Origin: Actinospineispora spinosispora DSM 44797
GTDB taxonomy: Bacteria > Actinomycetota > Actinomycetes > Mycobacteriales > Pseudonocardiaceae
Assembly (NCBI RefSeq): GCF_000429025.1
Contig: NZ_AUBB01000006.1
Coordinates: 620,001 to 684,000 of the forward strand
DNA: 64,000 nucleotides
Reading direction: 5' to 3'
This document shows, in pieces, positions 34,337-41,135 of this stretch (the stretch's first letter is position 1; the number at the start of each line of letters is the position of its first letter). Position numbers and translations under genes: made by a program. The notes under the pieces are model-generated. The model saw nothing but the letters and a program-made list of their open reading frames with translations, ran no database searches and had not been told where the DNA came from.

Positions 34337-34597
34337 ATGGACGCACAGTTCAACGAATTGTCGAGGTCGCAGCTGGACCGGCTGGTGGAGCTGGACGCCT
34401 GCGACGGCTACATCGTGCTCGTGGTCGACCCGGAGACCGAGGAGGCCGACGCGCACGGTCCTTACGACGGTCTGTCCGCGACCGGGGCGGCTGACCGGTT
34501 CCGCCGCGATTTCGACTCGGCAGGCCTGCCGGACGTCCAGGTGACCGTGACCAGGCTGCACCGGCCCGCGCACCACACCGCCCGGCACGCGGCGTAG
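34337..34597 (+). CDS. small hypothetical protein
   Basis: This acidic 86-residue protein is preceded by a strong GGAGGAGG site. It contains the hydrophobic strand GYIVLVVDPE and a downstream F-R-R-D-F-x-x-A-G-L-P-D-V-Q-V-T-V-T-R-L. The alternating hydrophobic pattern suggests a small alpha/beta domain. I do not recognise a family. Codon use and ribosome site support a real gene. Confidence 0.65.
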   Translation: MDAQFNELSRSQLDRLVELDACDGYIVLVVDPETEEADAHGPYDGLSATGAADRFRRDFDSAGLPDVQVTVTRLHRPAHHTARHAA

Positions 34598-34606
34598 CCG
34601 ACGTAC

Positions 34607-34612
34607 TAAACT
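34607..34612 (+). promoter_or_regulatory. -10 box of leaderless attenuator transcript
   Basis: TAAACT ends 6 bp before the GTG at 34619. This is the spacing expected if transcription starts at the G of that codon, giving a leaderless leader-peptide mRNA. No clear -35 box is seen. Confidence 0.5.
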
Positions 34613-34618
34613 GACCGC

Positions 34619-34657
34619 GTGCTGCCACGCGAGATTATCGGGCCGCGCACCGGCTGA
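34619..34657 (+). CDS. leader peptide with tandem Ile codons
   Basis: A 12-codon frame (GTG, then L-P-R-E-I-I-G-P-R-T-G) begins at the predicted transcription start and contains adjacent ATT-ATC isoleucine codons. Its 3' end overlaps the first hairpin of the leader (34645-34653 with 34666-34674). A strong terminator follows and then an IlvM-like ACT-domain gene. This is the layout of a branched-chain amino-acid attenuator; the assignment is inferred. Confidence 0.55.
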   Translation: MLPREIIGPRTG

Positions 34658-34674
34658 TCCAGGCCCCGGTGCGC

Positions 34675-34704
34675 AACCTCCTCGTCCCCTGGGGAGGTTT
34701 TTTT
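34675..34704 (+). terminator. intrinsic terminator of the attenuator
   Basis: AACCTCC (34675-34681) pairs with GGAGGTT (34693-34699) and is followed by a run of seven T in total (34698-34704). It lies 73 bp upstream of the ACT-domain gene, inside its leader. A preceding hairpin (GCGCACCGG with CCGGTGCGC) may be the pause stem. The antiterminator pairing was not identified. Confidence 0.75.
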
Positions 34705-34777
34705 GTGCCCCGCGCGGTGGGCCCGAGAGTCTGGCTCGTCGACACTCATCGATCGCCAGACCTGGAGCCGAGCGACC

Positions 34778-35056
34778 ATGTCACTGCCGGACCATCACAC
34801 TCGGGAATCTCGAACCGACGCACGATCGCACCATTGTTACGCGGTGCAGACCCATGACGGTTTCGACGGAGTCGTGCGCATCGCCACATTGCTGCGGCAG
34901 CGCGCCTATCAGGTGAAAAACCTCACCGCCGATGTGCGCGACGGCCTCGACAGAACCACGTTGACCTGCGTCCTCGCGGTCACCTCGGACGAAGCCGCCT
35001 TGTTCGAACGACGACTTCTCCGGGTGCCGTCGGTCATCAGCGTAGAACGTCGATGA
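34778..35056 (+). CDS. IlvM-like ACT-domain protein
   Basis: This 92-residue protein matches the ACT fold of acetolactate synthase small subunits (IlvM/IlvN N-terminal part). It has Y-A-V-Q-T-H-D-G-F-D-G-V-V-R-I-A-T-L-L-R-Q-R-A-Y-Q-V, then L-T-C-V-L-A-V, and a terminal R-V-P-S-V-I-S-V-E. No large subunit (ilvB) is adjacent, so it is an orphan regulatory subunit or a sensor. Its leader has a peptide plus terminator. The 3' end overlaps the convergent DUF397 gene by 20 bp. The first 20 residues are poorly conserved. Confidence 0.6.
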   Translation: MSLPDHHTRESRTDARSHHCYAVQTHDGFDGVVRIATLLRQRAYQVKNLTADVRDGLDRTTLTCVLAVTSDEAALFERRLLRVPSVISVERR

Positions 35057-35276
35057 CCCCGAATTCACCGGCTTTGATACCGCCGACGAGGGCCGCCAGC
35101 TGGGCCCGGCCGACGATCAGTACGGCTCCGGCGGGCTCGCGGGAGTTCCGGACCGCAACCCGGCCACCGAGCAGAGCAGCTAGTTCGACACACTCGCCGT
35201 GAGGGTTGCTGTACGTACTCTTGCGCCACGACACAGCAGGCGAACCTCGCCTGTCGTCGTCGATCTGTAACTTCAC
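35037..35276 (-). CDS. DUF397 protein
   Basis: This 79-residue DUF397 protein has the signature W-R-K-S-T-Y-S-N-P-H-G-E-C-V-E and V-A-V-R-N-S-R-E-P. In most actinobacteria DUF397 genes pair with an XRE-type (DUF5753) regulator in developmental or antibiotic-linked loci. No partner is present here. It is convergent with and overlaps the ACT gene. Confidence 0.85.
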   Translation of the reverse strand: MKLQIDDDRRGSPAVSWRKSTYSNPHGECVELAALLGGRVAVRNSREPAGAVLIVGRAQLAALVGGIKAGEFGVIDVLR

Positions 35277-35508
35277 CGCGCCCCCGACCCTCCTGATATA
35301 GCGAATTATCTCGCCGGCCCCAGGCTATGTTCCGAACACGGCAAGTGTCGATTCAAATTTGTCGACTCAATTATATTTGAAGTCCTTTCACAAAGCCCTT
35401 TGTCGGCCGCGCTAAATCCACAGGTATTTCGGTTACCCAGCTTGGTCGCGGGGAAGCATAGGCTTCACTGACTGGAAGCAATCCGGATCCGCTGCTTCAC
35501 TCTCATCC
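35277..35508. other. AT-rich intergenic region
   Basis: This 232-bp gap is markedly AT-rich for this genome (for example 35340-35400). It contains an interrupted inverted repeat TTCAAAT...ATTTGAA (35352-35381). It separates the DUF397 gene from the VIT1-like gene and probably holds both promoters. No gene is seen. Confidence 0.6.
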
Positions 35509-36216
35509 ATGGTCACCCACGAGGACGAGCCGCACACCGCTCACCTGAGCGCCCGGCTCAACTGGCTGCGCGCCGGAGTGCTCGGCGCGAACGACGGGAT
35601 CGTCTCGGTCGCCGGTCTGGTCGTCGGCGTCGCGGGCGCGACGACCGCGCGCGGTCCGATCTTCACCGCCGGACTCGCCGGCCTGGTCGCCGGCGCGGTC
35701 TCGATGGCACTCGGCGAGTACGTGTCGGTGTCCAGCCAGCGCGACACCGAGCTGGCCGCGATGGCGAAGGAACGGCGGGAGCTGCGCGAGGATCCCGAGG
35801 ACGAGCTGGCCGAGCTCGCGTCGCTCTACCAGGAGAAGGGGCTGAGCGCGGAGACCGCACGGGCCGTGGCCGTCGAGCTGACCGCTCACGATGCACTGGC
35901 CGCCCACATCGAGGTCGAGCTCGGTTTCGACCCCGACGAGCTGACCAGCCCCTGGCAGGCCGCCGGGGCATCGGCCGTGTCGTTCTTCCTCGGCGCGCTG
36001 CTGCCGCTCGTCGCGATCCTGCTGCCGCCGGCGAGCTGGCGGGTACCGGTCACGTTCGTCGCGGTGCTGGCGGCGCTCGCCATCACCGGCACGATCAGCG
36101 CGCGGCTCGGCAACAGCTTGCTGCGCCCCGCACTGCTCAGGGTGATCATCGGCGGCGCGCTCGGGCTCGCCGTGACCTACGGCATCGGACGCCTGTTCGG
36201 CACCGCGATCGGCTGA
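35509..36216 (+). CDS. VIT1/CCC1-family Fe/Mn transporter
   Basis: This 235-residue membrane protein has the family start L-R-A-G-V-L-G-A-N-D-G-I-V-S-V-A-G-L-V-V-G-V (spelled to show the motif). Then comes the acidic cytoplasmic metal-binding helix region with repeated E (E-L-R-E-D-P-E-D-E-L), and three C-terminal membrane spans. Such proteins move ferrous iron or manganese out of the cytoplasm or into compartments. It is close to the siderophore locus, but no iron box is seen in its leader. Confidence 0.88.
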   Translation: MVTHEDEPHTAHLSARLNWLRAGVLGANDGIVSVAGLVVGVAGATTARGPIFTAGLAGLVAGAVSMALGEYVSVSSQRDTELAAMAKERRELREDPEDELAELASLYQEKGLSAETARAVAVELTAHDALAAHIEVELGFDPDELTSPWQAAGASAVSFFLGALLPLVAILLPPASWRVPVTFVAVLAALAITGTISARLGNSLLRPALLRVIIGGALGLAVTYGIGRLFGTAIG

Positions 36217-36328
36217 GAACCGCACTGACCAGGGCGAGCCCGGAACTGAGAAAGTTGCCAGATTCGGGTCAGTAGCGTTGCGTGGTGTTCCCGTTGAGCC
36301 CTACCGAACCACGTCCGTGGCGGCACCC

Positions 36329-37840
36329 ATGACCCAGACGCTGACCCGTCCCGGCTCGTCGTCGGGACAAGCCGCCGGCTCCGGGTCCGATGCCATGGAC
36401 AAGGGCTCGAAGGCTCTCCTCGCGGTCGCCGTGCTCGGCACCGTGGCCGCCGCGGTCGCCAGCGCCGCGATCGCGCCGAAAGCCGGCTACGGCGTGGTCG
36501 GTTTCCTGCTCGTGATCCTGCTGGGCAGCATCGCGGGGCTCTACCCGATCTTCGGCACCTACGCCTACCTGGTCACCCTCCCGATCCTGGCCGGCATCGA
36601 CCGGGACGCGCTGATCCCGCTGGTCCGCCCGAACGAGGCGGTCCTCGCGGTGGTGATGGCGGGCGCGACCATCGGGGTGTTCCTGCGCTACCTGCGCGGC
36701 GACCTGATCCGACCACGGATATTCCCGCTGATCGACATCCCGCTCGCGGTGTTCCTGCTGATGGCGACGATCTGGCCGCTCGCCTCGCTGACCCTGCGCG
36801 GGCTGATCCCGGACGGCGCGGAGTACGCGGGCGTGCTGCCGTTCACCAAGCTGGTCGCGTTCTACTTCATGGTCCGCTACACGGTGCAGACCGAGCAGCA
36901 GATCCTGCGGATCATCCGGTTCATCGTGTGGCCGGGCGCCGTCGTGGCGATGATCGCGGTGCTGCAGACCCTGCAGTTCCCACCGGTGATCGCGTTCCTG
37001 CAGATCTTCTGGGGCAGCGGCGCCGAAGGCACCCCGGACACCGCCTCCGAGCTCGGTGAACGCGGCAGCGCGACCCTCGGCTCACCCATCGCGGCGGGTG
37101 ACGTGATCATCATCAGCCTCATCCTGGTGATGTGCTGTGTCGCGCGCGGCCTGCTCGGCAGGCGGGAGCGGCTGTTCCTCGCATTGACGCTGGGCACCGG
37201 GGTGTTCGCCGCCGGCCAGTTCTCCACCTGGATCGCGGCCGCGGTCGGTTTCTCGCTGCTGGCCTGGCGGTTCCCGAACCTGCGCCGCCAGGCCACCCGG
37301 TTCGCGCCACTCGCGGGTGTGGCGCTGGTGATCGGGGCGCCCGCGTTCGTCGGACGGCTCAGCGGCATCGGGGGGATCGACGGCTCCTGGATCCCGGAGC
37401 CCGAGCTCGGCCGCATCGACAACCTCAGCCACCTGTACCTGCCGCACTTCAACTGGATCACCACGCTCATCGGGGTCAGCCCGAACGAGGCGCTGATCCC
37501 GCCGGAGACCTGGCGCAACGTCGTCTACCTCGAGTCCGGCGTGCTGTACTTCCTGTGGATCGGCGGGATTCCGCTGCTGGCCGCGTTCATCTGGCTGTCG
37601 ATGCGCGTCCTGCGCGCGGTCCGGCCCGCGCTGGCCCATCCCGGCCCGTTCGGCGCGACGGCGTCCTGTCTGGACATCGTGTGGCGCTTCCTGCTGGTGT
37701 TGACGCTCATCGACCCGCACCTGCAGCTGCGCGGCAGCGGTGACCTGGTGTTCACGCTGCTCGCGGTCGTGACGACCGGTCTCGCGCAGCGGAACATGGT
37801 GGCTCAGCCACACCAAAGAGTCATGTCCGCGACCGGCTGA
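36329..37840 (+). CDS. O-antigen ligase-like polytopic membrane protein
   Basis: This 503-residue protein has a disordered N-terminal 30 residues and about 10-12 hydrophobic spans. A large external loop (G-V-S-P-N-E-A-L-I-P-P-E-T-W-R-N) precedes the last spans, the layout of Wzy/WaaL-type O-antigen ligases and polymerases. No glycan genes are adjacent, so the substrate cannot be inferred. ATG 36329 is preferred because it precedes the low-complexity tail; there is no clear ribosome site. Confidence 0.6.
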   Translation: MTQTLTRPGSSSGQAAGSGSDAMDKGSKALLAVAVLGTVAAAVASAAIAPKAGYGVVGFLLVILLGSIAGLYPIFGTYAYLVTLPILAGIDRDALIPLVRPNEAVLAVVMAGATIGVFLRYLRGDLIRPRIFPLIDIPLAVFLLMATIWPLASLTLRGLIPDGAEYAGVLPFTKLVAFYFMVRYTVQTEQQILRIIRFIVWPGAVVAMIAVLQTLQFPPVIAFLQIFWGSGAEGTPDTASELGERGSATLGSPIAAGDVIIISLILVMCCVARGLLGRRERLFLALTLGTGVFAAGQFSTWIAAAVGFSLLAWRFPNLRRQATRFAPLAGVALVIGAPAFVGRLSGIGGIDGSWIPEPELGRIDNLSHLYLPHFNWITTLIGVSPNEALIPPETWRNVVYLESGVLYFLWIGGIPLLAAFIWLSMRVLRAVRPALAHPGPFGATASCLDIVWRFLLVLTLIDPHLQLRGSGDLVFTLLAVVTTGLAQRNMVAQPHQRVMSATG

Positions 37841-37911
37841 CACCAGTACCGTTGACTGCGGTGTTGTCGGCCGCCATCCCCCGGTGTGTCGACAGCACCG
37901 CCCCCCGACCA

Positions 37912-37940
37912 CCCGCCAGGGATGGCACAGCCCTGGCGGG
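37912..37940. terminator. hairpin between convergent genes
   Basis: CCCGCCAGGG (37912-37921) pairs perfectly with CCCTGGCGGG (37931-37940) around a 9-base loop. It lies between the O-antigen-ligase-like gene and the convergent YqcI/YcgG gene. Confidence 0.7.
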
Positions 37941-37952
37941 CGGGTGGGCGAC

Positions 37953-38810
37953 TCAGCCGGTGGGCACCAGTCCGGCCTCCGCCAGCATGAACCGGTGCAA
38001 CAGCCGCCGACGTTCGGCGAGGCTCCCCGGCCCGGTGCGCGGCACCGGCACCGCCTCCGACAGCGGCGCCCCCGCATGGAACGGACAGCCCAGCTCCGCG
38101 TCGGAGTTCTTGTCCGGCAGGAAGTACTGCCGCCATTCCCGGTTCGTCGGATCGCCGTAGTTGCCCAGCGCCGTGGACGGCGCGGTCCCGTCGAACGCCC
38201 GGAGACGCTTGCGGATGACCCGCCGTGCCGCCGCGCCGCGCGGTGACTCCGGTTCCAGCCCGTCGAACACCCAGCGGGGCTGGAAGGTGATCACGAATCC
38301 CGGCGAGTAGCGGCTGCGCCGCCTCGTGTGCGCGGGAGTGTTGCACACGACGAAGATCGACGTGCCGCCGTAGCTGAACTCCCACATCGGATGATCGGGG
38401 TCCTTCGGCACGTCGTCCGGCCAGTGCTCCGGGTCGTTCTCGTGCAGGTATTGCATGACCGACCAGAACTTGCCGTGGTACTCCTCGATCGTCCGGACCT
38501 TCGGTTGCGGCCGGAAGAACACGATCAGCGAGGTGTCCTTGGAGATCGTCTGGTAGGTGTCGAGGTAGTTCCCGATGATCGTGGTCAGCGACGACCACGT
38601 GTTCGTGTCATCCAGGTCGTCGACGAACCCGAACCGCAGTGTGCGTTTCTTCGCGCCGGCCACCGCGAACGTGCAGGGGAACGGTGAATCCGTCGACAGC
38701 AGCGAGTCGACCAGGTCGTCGAGACAGGCCGCGCCCCAGGGCGGCACGTCGCCGATCGTCCAGTCCTTGATCCGGGTGTCGTCTCCGACCGGGCAGCTTT
38801 CGGTAGTCAC
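37953..38810 (-). CDS. YqcI/YcgG protein, probable haem-dependent N-hydroxylase
   Basis: This 285-residue YqcI/YcgG-family protein has F-P-C-T-F-A near residue 43, then R-F-G-F-V-D-D, a central D-P-E-H-W-P-D-D-V-P-K-D-P-D-H-P segment and C-terminal G-C-P-F-H. Characterised relatives (DcsA, GntA, GrbE) are haem enzymes that hydroxylate guanidine or amine nitrogens of arginine-type substrates. It lies directly downstream of the SznF-like gene (23-bp gap), under one iron box. I infer N-hydroxylation of arginine or a similar amino acid as the first step towards an N-N ligand. GTG 38810 has TGGAG upstream. Confidence 0.78.
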   Translation of the reverse strand: MTTESCPVGDDTRIKDWTIGDVPPWGAACLDDLVDSLLSTDSPFPCTFAVAGAKKRTLRFGFVDDLDDTNTWSSLTTIIGNYLDTYQTISKDTSLIVFFRPQPKVRTIEEYHGKFWSVMQYLHENDPEHWPDDVPKDPDHPMWEFSYGGTSIFVVCNTPAHTRRRSRYSPGFVITFQPRWVFDGLEPESPRGAAARRVIRKRLRAFDGTAPSTALGNYGDPTNREWRQYFLPDKNSDAELGCPFHAGAPLSEAVPVPRTGPGSLAERRRLLHRFMLAEAGLVPTG

Positions 38811-38833
38811 TTCCACTCCAGGATTCGCCTCGG

Positions 38834-40210
38834 TCAGAACTGACGGAACATCTCGTCGGGAATGATCGGCTGGTGGTATGTGCACGAGCCGGACAGGACC
38901 GTCGAGCCGTGCAGCCGGGACGTCGGGATCAGCACCTTGTCGCCCTGGTTCAACTCGATCTTGTGGGTGACGTTGTTCCAGAAGTGCATCTGACCGACCT
39001 CGATCATGACCAGCCGGTGGTCGTCGTGCACGTGTGTCGTGGAGGTCTCCGCCGAGGTCTCGACGAACGTGTCCAGGTCGAACTCGATGTTCTCGTTCGT
39101 GAGGTGCTGGTCGATCTTCTCGGCCTTCTCCTTGTACTCCTCGATCCGGTCGGCCCAGTTGACCTGCGCGGCGAGGTCGGAGTGCCACAGGTCCCCGAGC
39201 CACGCCGCGTCCGCGAAACCGCGGTGCACGCCCGCGACGACCTCGTCACCGAAGGTCTCCACCAGCGGCGCGACGAGCGCGGTCAGGTACTCCTCGAGGC
39301 CCGCGCCGTCGAGCGTGGCCGGCCGGCTGAAGAAACCACCGGTCGAACCGAGGCCCTCGGCGAAGACCTGGGCGAACCGGGCCCGACTGACCTCCTCGTC
39401 GATCTTCTTGTGCAGCAGCGCGCCGAGGAACTCGTAGAGCTTCTCGTGGTTGCTCGCCGTGTAGTGCACGTAGTTGCCGCGGGCGAGCGAGGAGTTGAGG
39501 TACAGCTGCCAGTACGCGCCGATGGTCGGCTTCAGCTCGGCGTCGGCGAGCAGCGCGCGGTACTTCTCCGCGTCCGCGACCCAGGCGCCGTATTCCTGCA
39601 GGAGCAGCCCGCGCAGGCCGGGGTGCGCGACGTCGTACTCGCCGATCGCGTTGCGTGCGATCGCCGCGTTGGACGCGGGCAGGAACGCGGAGAGCTGCAG
39701 CAGCAGGAAGGTCGCCGACTCCCGGCGCCCCTTCGTGGCCAGCGCGGCGTCGAACGCCTCACCCGGCGCCGCGGCGCGCTGGTCGCGGTAGTCGTGCAGG
39801 TACCGGCTCAGACCCGCGAAGCTCGTGCTCGGCAGGGTCTCGCGCTCGCCCTCGAGGAAGGTGAACAGGTGCCGTTCCAGGATCGGCTTGGCCTGCGCAC
39901 CGAGCGTGCGGTTGCGGTCGGAGTAGAAGTCCCTGTGGTCCTGCGCGGCGGCCGCGTTCGCGGTCGGCGCCACGTACAGCAGGTCGGTGTCGTAGATGTT
40001 GCGCAGCATGCGGTTGCCGAGCAGACCGCTGAGCATCAGCACCCGCTCCACCGGCATCGGCTTGCTGTAGTCCAGCCATTCCAGGTCGTCCGGACGCACC
40101 GGGCGCCGGAACGGGTTCTCCTCGGTGGTCAGCTCCTCCCACTCGGCGGCCCTGAACGCCGGGTTCCTGGAGAACACCTTGACCAGGTCGTGAGAGTCCT
40201 CTGTTGTCAT
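38834..40210 (-). CDS. SznF/GrbD-like HDO-cupin protein
   Basis: This 458-residue protein has an N-terminal region, a haem-oxygenase-like (HDO) central domain (about 160-360) and a C-terminal cupin (about 385-455), the architecture of SznF. The cupin keeps H393-x-H395 and H434; the 39-residue spacing equals that between the second and third iron ligands of SznF. In the HDO domain E206-Y-G is present, but the expected His ten residues later is K216. The segment normally Y-F-x-x-H-x3-D-x2-H reads FFSRPATLDGAG, so most diiron ligands are missing. It likely performs only the cupin N-N-forming step, with N-hydroxylation by the neighbouring YqcI-type protein. An iron box lies 58 bp upstream. Confidence 0.78.
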   Translation of the reverse strand: MTTEDSHDLVKVFSRNPAFRAAEWEELTTEENPFRRPVRPDDLEWLDYSKPMPVERVLMLSGLLGNRMLRNIYDTDLLYVAPTANAAAAQDHRDFYSDRNRTLGAQAKPILERHLFTFLEGERETLPSTSFAGLSRYLHDYRDQRAAAPGEAFDAALATKGRRESATFLLLQLSAFLPASNAAIARNAIGEYDVAHPGLRGLLLQEYGAWVADAEKYRALLADAELKPTIGAYWQLYLNSSLARGNYVHYTASNHEKLYEFLGALLHKKIDEEVSRARFAQVFAEGLGSTGGFFSRPATLDGAGLEEYLTALVAPLVETFGDEVVAGVHRGFADAAWLGDLWHSDLAAQVNWADRIEEYKEKAEKIDQHLTNENIEFDLDTFVETSAETSTTHVHDDHRLVMIEVGQMHFWNNVTHKIELNQGDKVLIPTSRLHGSTVLSGSCTYHQPIIPDEMFRQF

Positions 40211-40267
40211 GCTCGCCCTTCTGATCGCTATGTCGCGCCGCCGCCACGGCACGCCATCCGACCATAA

Positions 40268-40286
40268 TTAGGCAAGGCTTACATAA
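40268..40286. promoter_or_regulatory. DtxR/IdeR-type iron box
   Basis: TTAGGCAAGGCTTACATAA matches the 19-bp DtxR/IdeR/DmdR consensus TTAGGTTAGGCTAACCTAA at 15 positions. It lies 58 bp upstream of the SznF-like start and should repress the SznF/YqcI pair when iron is plentiful. Confidence 0.8.
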
Positions 40287-40298
40287 CAAGTAGTAGGC

Positions 40299-41096
40299 TC
40301 AACTACCTAGGAACTCTACGAGAAGCCGGTTGACCTCGCCCGGTCGCTCCAGGTAGCCGAAATGGCCGGTATCGGGAATCTCGCTATAGCGTGCTCCCGG
40401 CACTACGTCGGCCACCTCCCGGGACAGCGCACACGGGATCATCACGTCGTCCGCGAAGCCCACGACCAGCAAGGGAGCCCGGATGTCCCGGTACGCGTCG
40501 CGCCGGTCGCGCAGCTGGGTGGACACCGCGAGCTGGGCCCGTTCCCCCGCGGACATCGGGCCGGCGGAGAACTCCAGCACGTCCAGCCAGTCCCGCGCCG
40601 CCTTCTCGTCACGCAGCGTCGCCGGGGAGAGGTTCAGCACAGCGGTGACCGCCGAGTGGTAGGCCGGAGGCAATGTGACGCCCTGGTCGAACAGCGCCTG
40701 CTGGCCCGAGGTGAACATCGACTGCACCGGATCGAGACGCGCGTGCGCGGCCATCGCCACGACCTTGCCGACCAGCTCGGGCCTGGCGAGCGCCAGCTCC
40801 TGGACCACTCGGGCACCCAGCGACGTGCCGACGACGTGCGCGGGGCCGCCGCCGAGATGTTCGATCAGCGACGCGACGTCCCCGACCAGATCGTCGATGG
40901 TCAGGCCGGAGCCGGCAGGCGGCGATGCCCCGATGCCCCTGCTGTCGAAAGTCACCACCCTGAATCCGGCCGCGACCAGCGCGGGCACCTGGTGCAGCTT
41001 CCAGACGCGACCGGGGCTTCCGGTTCCCATCACCATGACGACGAGATCGCCGTCGCCCGCCACCTCGTAGCTCACCGGGAGTCCGTTTGAAAACAC
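40299..41096 (-). CDS. alpha/beta hydrolase of siderophore locus
   Basis: This 265-residue cytoplasmic alpha/beta hydrolase has the nucleophile S92 in VVGTSLGARV, an acidic residue in G-F-A-D-D (about 218) and the base histidine in DTGHFGY. Position between the iron-boxed hydroxylase pair and the siderophore transporter suggests siderophore release or hydrolysis, or an editing thioesterase. Substrate is unknown. It starts with GTG at 41096, back to back with the ABC operon. Confidence 0.78.
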   Translation of the reverse strand: MFSNGLPVSYEVAGDGDLVVMVMGTGSPGRVWKLHQVPALVAAGFRVVTFDSRGIGASPPAGSGLTIDDLVGDVASLIEHLGGGPAHVVGTSLGARVVQELALARPELVGKVVAMAAHARLDPVQSMFTSGQQALFDQGVTLPPAYHSAVTAVLNLSPATLRDEKAARDWLDVLEFSAGPMSAGERAQLAVSTQLRDRRDAYRDIRAPLLVVGFADDVMIPCALSREVADVVPGARYSEIPDTGHFGYLERPGEVNRLLVEFLGS

Positions 41097-41106
41097 AGCC
41101 TAACCT
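41097..41106. promoter_or_regulatory. partial iron box between hydrolase and ABC operon
   Basis: AGCCTAACCT (reverse complement AGGTTAGGCT) is a perfect match to ten core positions of the iron box but lacks the second flank. It lies in the 39-bp gap between the divergent starts. It may be a weak DtxR/IdeR half-site controlling both directions. Confidence 0.4.
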
Positions 41107-41135
41107 TGCCACGCTACCGATATGAGCGTGCTGAC

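Noticed and set aside
34619-34705. Possible tRNA-like fold
   Set aside because: No cloverleaf or conserved T-arm; peptide, pause hairpin and T-run terminator explain it better.
38873-40267. 464-codon open frame on the + strand
   Set aside because: Antisense to the SznF-like gene, which has a clear cupin and HDO match and a start under an iron box.
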